The translations under genes were made by a program, and so were the position numbers. From contig NZ_OMOR01000001.1 of assembly GCF_900302465.1 (NCBI RefSeq), forward strand, positions 1,488,001 through 1,552,000: a stretch of DNA of 64,000 bases, read 5' to 3'. This document shows, piece after piece, positions 8,829 to 18,500 of this stretch. The stretch's first letter is position 1. The number at the start of each line of letters is the position of its first letter. The notes below the pieces were generated by a model. The model searched no databases, was not told where the DNA came from, and was given only the letters and a program-made list of their open reading frames with translations. This stretch comes from Ascidiaceihabitans donghaensis. Lineage in GTDB: Bacteria; Pseudomonadota; Alphaproteobacteria; Rhodobacterales; Rhodobacteraceae.

Positions 8829-9280
8829 TGCCGTCTCGTTTTGGGAAAGATGGGTTCTTTAAAAGATTGAAACCTGTGGCAGTGGCCATGGCTTTGATGT
8901 GTGCCAGCGCGGTACCTGCCGCTTCGGCAGGGTTTCTTTGGGACTGCAAACTAAGCGATTACGCAAGATCAAAGGGCTGGATCGCCAGCACGATTGGCTT
9001 TGTTGATGATGGCAGTGGTGCGGTTCAGGTCGTGGACCCCCTGATCCTGCACTACAATAAAGTCGCCTTGCAGGGGCAGGTTTTACGCAACGATGCCAAG
9101 CGGTTGATCGTGAAATGGACATTGTCCGGTGGCGAAAAAGAGGGCGGGGGCACCTATGGTGACTTCGACTACCGTGCCTCGATCAGCAAGGCCAATGGCA
9201 AAATCCAACTGACTGCAAAACCGCGGCAATTCGATTCAGGATTGCGCAGTGGCGGTCTGTGCACTCGGCGCACGAAATAG
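8828..9280 (+). CDS. Secreted two-cysteine protein, paralogue 3 of 4
   Basis: A 150-residue protein. The ATG overlaps the preceding stop (TAATG), which suggests coupling to paralogue 2 when that gene was whole. The signal peptide is long (residues 1-35, hydrophobic core AVAMALMCASAVPAASA). The mature part begins GFLWDCKLSDYARSKGW and keeps the family pattern: a VQVVDPLILHYN strand, LIVKWTLSG, YRASISKANGKI and a final GGLCTRRTK. Both framing cysteines are present. No catalytic motif is visible. Confidence 0.65.
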   Translation: MPSRFGKDGFFKRLKPVAVAMALMCASAVPAASAGFLWDCKLSDYARSKGWIASTIGFVDDGSGAVQVVDPLILHYNKVALQGQVLRNDAKRLIVKWTLSGGEKEGGGTYGDFDYRASISKANGKIQLTAKPRQFDSGLRSGGLCTRRTK

Positions 9281-9292
9281 AAAGATGAAAGA

Positions 9293-9730
9293 ATGAAAAA
9301 GACTGTTTTGTGTATCGGCCTTGCAGCCCTGTTGTCCCCCTTAAGTGCGGTGGCCCAACCCTTGATGTACGACTGCGATATTAATAAACGTGACCCCCGT
9401 GTTGATTGGGTGCCCGCCAAACTTGCGGTGATCTTTGACGGTCAAGGCAAAGTGTCCGTTGTCGACCATATCATTCTGACCTTTTTCCAAAAGCCGATGG
9501 CCGCATCCGTGGTCCAGCGTAACGGTAAATTGCGTGTGCGTTGGGAGGTCAAGAATGCCAAAGACAACCTGAACCAAAGGGTTCCGAATTTCAGCTACAC
9601 GGCTGTCATCACCAAAAGCACTGGTGCGGTAAAGGTCAGCGCCAACCCCACCAACACACCACAAAACTGGACGGGGCGGGGGACTTGCAGCGTTCGAAAA
9701 GACGGCAAGCTGCCGAAAGTTTTGCGCTGA
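9293..9730 (+). CDS. Secreted two-cysteine protein, paralogue 4 of 4
   Basis: A 145-residue protein with a clear signal peptide (MKKTVLCIGLAALLSPL, then VAQ) and a mature start of PLMYDCDINKRDPRVDWVP. The strand pattern matches its three neighbours (VVDHIILTFF, LRVRWEV, FSYTAVITKSTGAVKV) and ends GTCSVRKDGK. It begins 12 bases after paralogue 3, so the array looks like one transcription unit. The next gene is sodB on the same strand. Confidence 0.65.
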   Translation: MKKTVLCIGLAALLSPLSAVAQPLMYDCDINKRDPRVDWVPAKLAVIFDGQGKVSVVDHIILTFFQKPMAASVVQRNGKLRVRWEVKNAKDNLNQRVPNFSYTAVITKSTGAVKVSANPTNTPQNWTGRGTCSVRKDGKLPKVLR

Positions 9731-9802
9731 CACCCTTGATCTTGCAGGCCATCGCGCTTCATGTCAGTGGAGAGACAGAAATTTAATATAGGAGGCCCCG
9801 CA

Positions 9803-10402
9803 ATGGCTTTTACACTTCCTGATCTTCCCTACGCCCACGACGCACTGGCAGATGCCGGCATGTCCAAAGAGACGTTGGAATACCACCACGACCTGCACCA
9901 CAACGCCTATGTCACAAACGGCAACAAAGCGATTGAAGGCACGGAGTGGGACGGCAAAACTCTGGAAGAGATCATTGTCGGCACCTATGATGCAAACGCA
10001 GTCGCCCAAAGCGGCATTTTCAACAACATCTCCCAGCTTTGGAACCACAACCAGTTCTGGGAAATGATGGGCCCAGGCAAATCCACCATGCCCTCCGAAC
10101 TGGAAGCGGCCCTGAAGGACAGCTTCGGGTCGGTCGACAAGTTCAAAGAGGACTTCGCAGCCGCAGGCGCAGGCCAGTTCGGTTCAGGCTGGTGCTGGTT
10201 GGTGAAAGATACTGATGGCGAGCTGAAAGTGACCAAGACTGAAAACGGCGTGAACCCGCTGTGCTTTGGTCAAACCGCTTTGCTCGGCTGCGACGTATGG
10301 GAACATTCCTACTACATCGACTTCCGCAACGCGCGTCCCAAGTACCTGACCAACTTCATGGACAACTTGGTCAATTGGGAAAACGTCGCGTCCCGCATGT
10401 GA
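9803..10402 (+). CDS. sodB: Superoxide dismutase (Fe/Mn type)
   Basis: A 199-residue superoxide dismutase that converts superoxide to oxygen and peroxide in the cytoplasm. The ATG at 9803 follows TAGGAGGCCCCGCA. The metal ligands are visible: His28 in LEYHHDLHH, a His in LWNHNQFWEMM, and Asp and His in CDVWEHSYYIDF. The QFGSGW segment, with Gln before the GSGW turn, is usual for these enzymes. I use sodB because the alphaproteobacterial enzymes with this sequence are normally iron-dependent, but metal choice cannot be read with certainty. The 3' end of the gene is duplicated just downstream. Confidence 0.93.
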   Translation: MAFTLPDLPYAHDALADAGMSKETLEYHHDLHHNAYVTNGNKAIEGTEWDGKTLEEIIVGTYDANAVAQSGIFNNISQLWNHNQFWEMMGPGKSTMPSELEAALKDSFGSVDKFKEDFAAAGAGQFGSGWCWLVKDTDGELKVTKTENGVNPLCFGQTALLGCDVWEHSYYIDFRNARPKYLTNFMDNLVNWENVASRM

Positions 10403-10515
10403 GGGCGGTGGCCAATTGACCGACGCGCATCGGCTTTGCCGCTACGCTGGGTGAATTGGGAAAACGTAGCATCCCGCAGGTAATGGGTGCGATTGGTTGA
10501 CTGATGCGCACCTCT
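10369..10515 (+). repeat. Tandem duplication of the sodB 3' end
   Basis: About 65 bases covering the last codons and stop of sodB (from 10369) recur, diverged, 81 bases later (from 10450). The second copy still reads VNWENVASRR and then TAA, against VNWENVASRM and TGA in the gene. The 81-base period is a multiple of three, so the second tail is in frame with sodB. The conserved part runs past the stop into the flank (CGACGCGCAT versus TGATGCGCAC). Confidence 0.75.
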
Positions 10516-10823
10516 TTTGGCGCTGCATTTGCTCAACACTCATAACAAGTGGCCCCATCAGGCGTCTGATGGGGCCATTTTTGTTGCCAAATCGCCACAT
10601 GTCGTGGGGTGCAAAGCGTTGCGTAGCAGATGTAGCGGGATGGGGGGCCGGCTTGGCGCGTTTCTTGCACAGGTTTCATGCGCTGGGTGCGGGCGTTGCG
10701 ATCGGAGGGGTCCCCACGGTCAGCGATTTTGCCCAAACAACACTCCAACCGTCGCATACGCGCGACGTGTTTTAAAACCACCCGCATCTTTAGGCGCAGC
10801 GCATATGATGGCTTTGCTTTTTC
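10403..10823. other. Intergenic region between sodB and the LOG gene
   Basis: This 421-base gap holds the second copy of the duplicated sodB tail and the terminator at 10550-10582. The remainder (10583-10823) carries no frame with a plausible protein and no RNA gene that I can recognise. The two flanking genes converge. Confidence 0.5.
10550..10582 (+). terminator. Intrinsic terminator after sodB
   Basis: TGGCCCCATCA (10550-10560) pairs perfectly with TGATGGGGCCA (10567-10577) around a 6-base loop, and five T follow. It lies 148 bases after the sodB stop, beyond the duplicated tail. Confidence 0.85.
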
Positions 10824-11375
10824 TCAGGCCAGTGCTTTGCTCAATTCATCTTCAGCGGCCTGCGCATCGGGCACGATGGTCACAAAATCCAACAGGCTTA
10901 CATCTGCAAAACCCTGCGCCACCACATGGTTCATAAGCTGGATCATGGGATCCCAATACCCGTTTGTATTCAAAAGAAAAATTGGCTTTTCATGCAGGCC
11001 CAACTGGCGCCATGTCAAGGCCTCGAACAACTCGTCCAGCGATCCGGCACCACCGGGCAGAACCACGACGACATCGCAATTCATGAACATGACTTTCTTA
11101 CGTTCATGCATGGTTTCAGTGACAATATAGGTTGTCAGATCAGTTTTGCCGACTTCCCAATCCACAAGGTGCTGGGGGATGACGCCGAATGTTTCGGCGC
11201 CTGCATCTTGGGCTGCGCGGGCCACTGTACCCATCAATCCCACGTCACCCGCACCGTAGACCAAACGCCAGCCGTTGCGGGCCAATGCCACGCCTAAGGC
11301 CTGTGCATCCGCGCCATATGCAGGGTCTTTGCCCATGCGCGATCCACAATAAACACAAACAGATTTGATGGGCAT
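10824..11375 (-). CDS. LOG family protein (nucleoside 5'-monophosphate phosphoribohydrolase-like)
   Basis: A 183-residue protein of the LOG/TIGR00730 family, with the signature LPGGAGSLDE at residues 106-115 and MHERKK at 89-94, which form the active site in this fold. Family members hydrolyse cytokinin riboside monophosphates or AMP-like nucleotides to base and ribose phosphate. The start at MPIKSVCVYCGS (ATG 11375, with GAAGGAAG upstream) is chosen over one 13 residues further up. It is a cytoplasmic enzyme that converges on sodB. The physiological substrate is not evident. Confidence 0.88.
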   Translation of the reverse strand: MPIKSVCVYCGSRMGKDPAYGADAQALGVALARNGWRLVYGAGDVGLMGTVARAAQDAGAETFGVIPQHLVDWEVGKTDLTTYIVTETMHERKKVMFMNCDVVVVLPGGAGSLDELFEALTWRQLGLHEKPIFLLNTNGYWDPMIQLMNHVVAQGFADVSLLDFVTIVPDAQAAEDELSKALA

Positions 11376-11494
11376 GTTGGCTTCCTTCACTGAAAATCGT
11401 CGCATTGTGATCAAGCGGGTTTTGACCCGTGATAGCCTGCTTGTTATGTAACCTCAATTGATCTGGACGCCTTACGGGGCGGGTTTGAGGACGC

Positions 11495-12844
11495 ATGAGT
11501 AAGTTAGCGGCATTGGCAGGCGGACAAGCGGGTACCTTGGCGGCAGGGGCCGTTGTGGTGGCTGGCGTTGTGGGCGGCGGGGCGTGGATGTTTACCCAAG
11601 ACGAAACGGCACCTGTGCAAACCACCCCTGTTGTAGAAGCCGCAGTTGTTCCAGAAGTGCAAGCACCCCCAGCAGCAGAACCTGTCGTGGCGGTCGATCC
11701 GAAACCGGACGTCGTGGATGCCGAAGCGTCCCAACCAGAGGCGTCACAGCCTGCTGCAGTTGGTGCCGAGGTTGTGGTTTCTGACCCTGTTCCGCCACGC
11801 TTTGATGAGGTGCGCACAGAGAATGACGGGCTGACTGTGATTGCTGGCAGGGCCGCCCCAGGCAGCACCGTTGCCTTGTTGGTTGACGGTGTGGAAGCGG
11901 CGCGAGCGACGACGGAAAGCAACGGCGCCTTTGCAGTTGTGGCCATTTTGGATGTCAGCGACAAGCCGCGTTTGTTGACCTTGCTGCAAATCGAGGGTGA
12001 AAAGACACTGGCATCCGCGGATGAAATCATTATTGCGCCAACGCCCAAGGCAAGTGCGGACACGGTGGTGGCAGATGCGGTTGCGACACCCGAACCTGAA
12101 TCCAATCCTGAACCGGAACCCGAAACTGCGCCTGCGGTTGAACCGGCAATTCCACTGGAAACAGCAGAAGTCGAGCCTGCACCAGAGGCAACTCCAACTC
12201 CAACACCTGAAGCTGCGATCCAATCGGTGCCAGTTGCCAAAGCAGATCCTGTGGCAACACCTGCACCTGAACTGGCGCCCGAACCGACACCTGAACCAGA
12301 AGCGCAAGTTGCTGTGCTGAAAGCGGATGAAGACGGCGTCGAAGTGCTGAACCGGTCGTCTGCCCCCGAGGTCATGGCAAACGTTGCCATTGATACAATC
12401 AGCTATTCGGACGTGGGCGATGTGTTGTTAAGCGGGCGGGCCCAATCGCGTGCACAGGCTGTGCGAGTGTATTTGAACAATGCCCCGGTCACGACATTGA
12501 ATGTGGACGGGGCGGGGCGTTGGCGGGGGGATTTGCCTGACGTCGACACCGGTGTCTACACTTTGCGTGTGGACGAGGTAGACGATGAAGGGGCTGTCAC
12601 AAGCCGGGTTGAAACGCCCTTCAAACGCGAAGACCCTCAGGTTCTGGCTGCCGCACAAAGTGATGACCGCGCACCTATTGCTGCGGTAACGGTGCAAACA
12701 GGGGCCACGCTTTGGGCAATTGCACGCGACAGATATGGCGATGGCACGCTTTACGTGCGCGTTCTGGAAGCCAATAGCGACGCGATCAAAAATCCTGATC
12801 TAATTTATCCGGGACAGATTTTTGACCTGCCTGACGATCCATAA
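11495..12844 (+). CDS. LysM-domain envelope protein with Pro/Glu-rich linker
   Basis: A 449-residue protein with an N-terminal membrane helix or uncleaved signal (residues about 12-33). Two Ig-like or carboxypeptidase-regulatory-like units follow: LTVIAGRAAPGSTVALLVDG near residue 110 and VLLSGRAQSRAQAVRVYLNN near 312. They are separated by a long Pro/Glu/Ala/Thr linker (about 190-270) of the kind that spans the periplasm. The C-terminus is one LysM domain (VQTGATLWAIARDRYGDG, ending YPGQIFDLP, about residues 400-447) that should bind peptidoglycan. Similar proteins are common in Rhodobacterales, but their role is not known to me. Confidence 0.82.
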   Translation: MSKLAALAGGQAGTLAAGAVVVAGVVGGGAWMFTQDETAPVQTTPVVEAAVVPEVQAPPAAEPVVAVDPKPDVVDAEASQPEASQPAAVGAEVVVSDPVPPRFDEVRTENDGLTVIAGRAAPGSTVALLVDGVEAARATTESNGAFAVVAILDVSDKPRLLTLLQIEGEKTLASADEIIIAPTPKASADTVVADAVATPEPESNPEPEPETAPAVEPAIPLETAEVEPAPEATPTPTPEAAIQSVPVAKADPVATPAPELAPEPTPEPEAQVAVLKADEDGVEVLNRSSAPEVMANVAIDTISYSDVGDVLLSGRAQSRAQAVRVYLNNAPVTTLNVDGAGRWRGDLPDVDTGVYTLRVDEVDDEGAVTSRVETPFKREDPQVLAAAQSDDRAPIAAVTVQTGATLWAIARDRYGDGTLYVRVLEANSDAIKNPDLIYPGQIFDLPDDP

Positions 12845-12958
12845 AATCATTTAGTGCGCCGGACTGTTTTAGGGGCTGCTATGGAATAAATGTACCAGTG
12901 CGCTGGCCCTTGTGGCTTTGGCGGACTATGTAAGGCCTTCATGTTCCAAGGAGCCTTC

Positions 12959-14803
12959 ATGTCGGCTGACACTTCTGCGCAGACCAATTCGCACCCCGAT
13001 ACTTCCCCGCAAAAAGACGCATTGGCCGAAGCTGAACGCCGCTCTGGCATGCGCACCATTCGCAAAGTGGCCCCCTATATGTGGCCTGCGGACAAGCCAT
13101 GGGTGAAACAGCGCGTTGTACTGGCGATGCTGGCGTTGCTGCTGTCCAAGGTGATTTCGGTCACAACGCCGTTCTTTTACAAGTGGGCTGTGGATGCGTT
13201 GGCCGAAGGTGGGGTGTCTGTATTGGCGCTGGGGGCGATCGGTTTGACGGTGGCTTACGGGTTCGGGCGCTTGATGACCAACGGCTTTCAGCAGTTGCGG
13301 GATGCGATCTTTGCGCGGGTCGCGCAACGTGCGTTACGCTCACTGGCGCTGGAAACTTTTGAACATATTCACCGTTTGTCGATGCGCTACCATATCACGC
13401 GCAAAACCGGTGGTCTCAGCCGCATCATTGAACGTGGTGTGAAAGGCGTTGAATTCCTGTTGCGCTTTTTGCTGTTTTCCATCGGCCCGCTCATTTTGGA
13501 ACTGCTGATGATCGGCGGTATCTTACTGTATTTGTTCGATATATCCTATCTGGCTGTGGTTGCAGTGACCATTGCGCTTTATGTGTGGTTTACGTTCAAA
13601 GTGACGGAATGGCGCGTGAAGCTGCGCAAGGAAATGAACGATCAGGACACCGATGCCAACCAAAAGGCCATCGACAGTCTGCTGAACTATGAAACGGTGA
13701 AATACTTTGGTGCCGAAGGGCGCGAAGCGGCGCGATACGACAAAGCGATGGAAGGCTACGAAGCTGCAGCGTTAAAGACGTCGTATTCCTTGGCTGGATT
13801 GAACTTTGGACAGTCCTTTATCATCACATCCGGTCTTGTTCTGGTCATGGTGCTGGCAGCAATGGGGGTGGAACGGGGTGAACTGACCGTAGGCGATTTT
13901 GTGATGGTCAACGCTTATATGATCCAGATCACGATGCCGTTGAACTTTTTGGGAACGGTATACCGCGAAATCCGGCAGGCGCTTGTCGACATGGGCGAAA
14001 TGTTCGACTTGCTTGAGCAACCTCAAGATGTAGAGGATGCGCCGGATGCGAAGCCTTTGAAGGTGCAGGGGGGGCAAATTTCCCTTGAAGATGTGCATTT
14101 TGGCTACGACGCGGCCCGTCCGATTTTGAAAGGCGTCAGCCTGACCGCTGAGCCCGGGCAATTGGTGGCTATTGTCGGATCAACGGGTTCGGGCAAATCC
14201 ACCATTGGACGGTTGTTGTTCCGGTTTTATGATGTGGGCGATGGGGCTTTGAAAATCGACGGACAAGATGTGCGTGATGTCACGCAAGACAGTCTGCACA
14301 GTGCCATTGGTGTTGTGCCGCAGGACACAGTGCTGTTCAACGACACCGTACGCTACAACATTGCTTATGGGCGTGCCGGTGCCACCCAGTCTGAAATCGA
14401 GGCTGCTGCGAAAGCTGCACAAATCCATGATTTTATCATTGGCTTGCCCGAGGGATATGAGACGCCGGTGGGCGAGCGCGGACTGAAACTGTCGGGCGGC
14501 GAAAAGCAAAGGGTTGGCATCGCACGTACGTTGTTGAAAGATCCTGCGATTTTGCTGTTGGACGAAGCGACGTCGGCATTGGACAGCGAGACGGAACAAG
14601 ACATCAAAGATGCGTTGATGCAGGCGGGCCGTGGACGCACGGTTTTGACCATTGCGCACCGGCTGAGCACCATCGCCGAAGCGGATCAGATCATTGTTTT
14701 GGAAAAAGGTGAGGTGGTTGAGCGGGGCACACATGACGTGCTGCTGGCCAAAGACGGGCGTTACGCCCAGCTGTGGCACCGCCAGCAAGCCGATGAAGTA
14801 TAA
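12959..14803 (+). CDS. Atm1-type ABC exporter (fused permease and ATPase)
   Basis: A 614-residue half transporter. The ATG at 12959 follows CAAGGAGCCTTC; an ATG at 12941 is an alternative. The transmembrane domain (about residues 45-340) has the Atm1/HMT1 segments NYETVKYFGAEGREAARYD and NFLGTVYREIRQALVDM. The nucleotide-binding domain has a Walker A (GSTGSGKST), the signature LSGGEKQRVGIART and a Walker B (ILLLDEATSALDSETEQ). Bacterial Atm1 proteins export glutathione-linked or heavy-metal conjugates and are tied to iron-sulfur homeostasis. It is not inside a recognisable operon here. Confidence 0.9.
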   Translation: MSADTSAQTNSHPDTSPQKDALAEAERRSGMRTIRKVAPYMWPADKPWVKQRVVLAMLALLLSKVISVTTPFFYKWAVDALAEGGVSVLALGAIGLTVAYGFGRLMTNGFQQLRDAIFARVAQRALRSLALETFEHIHRLSMRYHITRKTGGLSRIIERGVKGVEFLLRFLLFSIGPLILELLMIGGILLYLFDISYLAVVAVTIALYVWFTFKVTEWRVKLRKEMNDQDTDANQKAIDSLLNYETVKYFGAEGREAARYDKAMEGYEAAALKTSYSLAGLNFGQSFIITSGLVLVMVLAAMGVERGELTVGDFVMVNAYMIQITMPLNFLGTVYREIRQALVDMGEMFDLLEQPQDVEDAPDAKPLKVQGGQISLEDVHFGYDAARPILKGVSLTAEPGQLVAIVGSTGSGKSTIGRLLFRFYDVGDGALKIDGQDVRDVTQDSLHSAIGVVPQDTVLFNDTVRYNIAYGRAGATQSEIEAAAKAAQIHDFIIGLPEGYETPVGERGLKLSGGEKQRVGIARTLLKDPAILLLDEATSALDSETEQDIKDALMQAGRGRTVLTIAHRLSTIAEADQIIVLEKGEVVERGTHDVLLAKDGRYAQLWHRQQADEV

Positions 14804-14820
14804 TTTTTAGCGCAGGGTAG

Positions 14821-14877
14821 GGTGCGGCAAGCCGCACCTTACGATCTTGTCGCGTAAGGTGCACCTTGGTGCACCCC
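14821..14877. repeat. Two palindromic GTAAGGTGC-type intergenic repeats
   Basis: GGTGCGGC-AA-GCCGCACC (14821-14838, followed by TTAC) and GTAAGGTGCACC-TT-GGTGCACC (14854-14875) stand side by side between the convergent ABC exporter and DUF302 genes. They share the form GTAAGGTGnnn...nnnCACCTTAC with repeats at 24725, 52367, 52455 and 57266. They could act as bidirectional terminators. Confidence 0.65.
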
Positions 14878-14890
14878 TTTGTGCTAAAGC

Positions 14891-15343
14891 TTACTCTGCG
14901 ATGGCTGCGTTCGTCAGTTTGTCCAAAGCGCCCGTCATCTTTTTCAAAACCTCCGCGTCTTTTGGAATCGCATGCGTTGCGGCCATACTGCTTGGGGCAT
15001 GGTAGACCACGTGCACAACGCCTTCGCCATCGGCGTATGCCACAACACGCAACGGCAGATCCAGGCCTGCGGCTTGATCTGCCAGCATCGCAGGCGTGCC
15101 CAGCTTTGGATTGCCAAACATCAACATCTGTGTGGGGCGCAAATCAGACCCTACAGAGGCAGCACCCTTGGCATGATCCACACGGGCAAACACAGTCGCT
15201 CCGGCGCCTGTGACAGCCGCTTCCAACCGGTCAATTGTAACCTCGACAGAATGTGGGCTGGTTTTGTGAACAAGCTCTGCTGCGGCGGGCAGGGCCGTGG
15301 CCACGGCGATGCTGGCGGCGCCTGCGAGTTTCGTCAATGTCAT
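14891..15343 (-). CDS. DUF302 family secreted protein
   Basis: A 150-residue protein. The ATG at 15343 is chosen because AAAGGATATCCC precedes it and the encoded start MTLTKLAGAASIAVATALP is a clean signal peptide, ending AAA. The body matches DUF302: VEVTIDRLEAAVTGAGATVF, then the MLMFGNPKLGTPAM segment, then LPLRVVAYADGEGVVHVVYH. DUF302 proteins are small, often exported and of unclear function; some sit beside thiol or metal stress genes. The gene is isolated between convergent repeats and the RND terminator. Confidence 0.85.
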   Translation of the reverse strand: MTLTKLAGAASIAVATALPAAAELVHKTSPHSVEVTIDRLEAAVTGAGATVFARVDHAKGAASVGSDLRPTQMLMFGNPKLGTPAMLADQAAGLDLPLRVVAYADGEGVVHVVYHAPSSMAATHAIPKDAEVLKKMTGALDKLTNAAIAE

Positions 15344-15446
15344 GGGATATCCTTTCCAATGTGATCGGAGGCAAAAGAACATGAAACAGATGGCTTGTCC
15401 CGTCGCCGCGCCCGACCCCACGCAAAAGTGAGCCGATATGTCAGCA

Positions 15447-15476
15447 AAAAGCCGCCCGTTGTGTTGGGCGGCTTTT
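15447..15476 (-). terminator. Terminator downstream of the RND operon
   Basis: AAAAGCCGCCC (15447-15457) and GGGCGGCTTTT (15466-15476) form a perfect 11-base stem with an 8-base loop, 33 bases after the RND permease stop. Because A-runs and T-runs flank both sides, it could work in both directions. Confidence 0.85.
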
Positions 15477-15508
15477 GTTTGTTCTAACGGTGTGTTTGGA
15501 TTTCTGGC

Positions 15509-18500
15509 CTACTCTGCCGCCTTCATGACGGGTGGCAGACCCGCTGCCCTGGATGGGCTGGGCGGATCATCAAAATCCCACAACAGCTCTGAAGCCCCTT
15601 TGCGTTTTGCATCGCGCTGCAGTGCCCAATCGCGTGCAGAACGGCTGGCCCGACCCAGCGACAGTTTTGCCAAAAGCGATGCAAACCACAAAACATAGGT
15701 GCTGGCCCAGACCCGCATCGCCAACAAGGACGGTGTCACCATCAAGGTCAGCACTGTCGCAATGCCAAGTCCGAAGACCACAGCCGTCGCCAGCTGCTTC
15801 CACCACAGCGCTGTCGGGCTATCTACGGTATACCCACCATCGGCAAAGTTCAGCGACAGGCCGAACATCATCGGTGCAAGACCCGCCATTGTGGTGATTG
15901 TGGTCAGCAAAACAGGCCGAATTCGGTCTTGTGCCGTACGAATGATCGCTTCGATGCGCGGCATGTAGCGTTCATATTCCTGATAGGTGTCGATCAGAAC
16001 AATGTTGTTGTTCACCACAATTCCGGCAAGGGCCACAATCCCCGTACCGGTCATAATGATCGAGAACGGCTGGTTCATGACAATCATACCAATCAGCACA
16101 CCGGCCGTTGACAAGATCACCGCGGCTAGCACCAAAATTGCGTTGTAAAAGCTGTTGAACTGCGCGAGCAGAATGATGAACATCAGACCCAAGGCGCCCA
16201 TGAACGCGCGGGAAAGGAAGGCACCAGATTCAGCCTGATCCTCCTGGTCGCCCGTCCATTCATGTTCCAGCCCGTCGCTGAACGGTTTGGTGTCCAGCCA
16301 TTTGGTCAGCTCTGCAATGCGTTCGTTGGCGTTGACGGGCACCATCTTGATGGTGCCTGCGTCCAGCAAGCGCGGCAGGTTCATCGCAACAGCGTCCGGT
16401 GCAACATCGATCGTATCGTAGGTGGTGCCTTCGGCGTCTTTGATCAAGCCTGCCTCACTGGGGGTGACAGTGGCCAAGGTGCGTTCGACCTCTTGGCCAT
16501 CCACATCAACTGTATCGACAAGCTTGCGCAGGCCGGGGGACACATCTGCCTTCACATCGAAATATCGGGCCTGATTGACGCGGTTCACCTCTGCCAGCTT
16601 TTTGACAGGAATGCGTGTGATGAAATTGGCCAAAGGCACCAATCCGTCTGTCGTGCGCACTTTCAGCGTATCCAAAGTGCTGAGCACTCTGTCGCTTTCT
16701 GGCAAACGCACGCGAATTTCGATTTCCTCATCCGAAGTATCCACCCGCATCGTGTCCAGCAAAATGCCGCGTGTCACCAGTTGAACCATCGCACCAACCG
16801 TTGCCACATCCGCACCGTAACGGCCTGCCTTTTCCACATCCACGTCGATCTGCCAGTCGATACCGGGCAGGGGCAGGGTGTCTTCGACAAGGATCAAACC
16901 GGGGGTCGCATCAAACTTTTCGCGCGCCAACAGGGTCGAGGCCAAAAGATCGTCCCAGTTGTTGCCGCGCACGCGCAGATGGATCGGTTTTCCGCTTGCC
17001 GGCCCTTGTGCCAGATTTAAAACATCCACTTTGATACCGGGAATTTGGCTGAGTTGCGTGGTCAGCTCTGCCAGAACCGTATCACCGTCAAAGGCCACAT
17101 CTTTGACTTCGCGTGTCACCACATAGTCTGTGAACGGCAGGGTGAACCATGCCTCGCGGGCATCGGGGCGCTTTTCCCACGGGATCGTTTCAAGCTGGAT
17201 TTGCCCGACTGTATCTTTGGGGGCCTGCGCACCGCCTGTGTTGGCATTCAAGCCGCCTTGACCTGCAAACGCAAACGCCGTTTCGATGCCGGGGTGTTGC
17301 AAGATCACGGCCTCGGCCTGCTTTACCAAAGCGTCCTTTTCTTCCAACGACATGTTGCCGCGTGCACGCACGTAAACGATGGCTTGTTCCGGTTCGGATT
17401 CAACAAAGAATTCCACACCGTTGTTGTTGTTTGTAAAGTAGATCAGCGTGGTGCCAACAAAGACAAAAACCACACCCACCATAACAATTGGCATGATCGG
17501 GTTGCCTGCGATGGCTTCCATCACATGGCCAAAAAAGGAACGCTTGTAGCCGGATTTGACCTTGCCTTCGCGTTGTCCGATCAGGCGATGGGCGATCCAG
17601 TTTCCAACACGACCAAGCCGTGTCAGCAAAGCCAGAATACCAACAAACAGACCCGCAACACAGGCCAGAATGACGGCAAGCGCCACAACAATCATCACAA
17701 CCACACCAAACGCCTTCACGAGGCTTGGCAGAACAGAACCCCAGATGTCCGTTCCATCCATGGCCCCAAAGATTTGCCCCAACAGGCCAAATAATGGCGG
17801 TCCTGCGTCCGGCATTTCTGCGGGTGGCACAAACGCCGCCCCCGAGACCAATCCGGCCACGCCTGCGAAGGCCACCAACAGTGCAAGGTGCGCCCAGAAT
17901 GGCAGGCTGGCGATTGCGGTCATAGCTGCGATGATTAGGCGCTCAAGCCGTCCCAAAATCCCACCCATAACCGGCAGATAAATCAATGCCACAATCAACG
18001 ATGCGCTGAGAACGAAAATCAACGTCACAGGCAACATGCCCATGAACTGGCCCGGCACACCTGGCCAGAACAACATCGGCAAGAACGCGCACAGCGTTGT
18101 CGCGGTTGATGACACAACAGGCCAGAACATGCGCTTGGCCGCGTCCGTGTAGGCTTCCATCGGGCCGACGCCTTCGGACTGGCGCTTTTCGGCGTATTCC
18201 ACCACCACGATGGCGCCGTCCACCAACATACCCACGGCCAAAATCAGACCGAACATGACGATGTTGGAAATGGAAATGCCCATAACAGCAAGCAATGCAA
18301 AACACAGCAAGAACGAGGTTGGGATGGCGAAACCGACCAAAAGTGCGGCGCGGATGCCAAGGGCCGCCAACACCACAATCATAACCAAGGCAATCGCCGT
18401 CAGAACAGAACCCTGAAGCTGCTGGACCATGGAATCCACCTGACGGCTTTGGTCGTTTGACGTGCCGACGGTGACTGCAGCTTGCAAGCCATCGGGCCAT

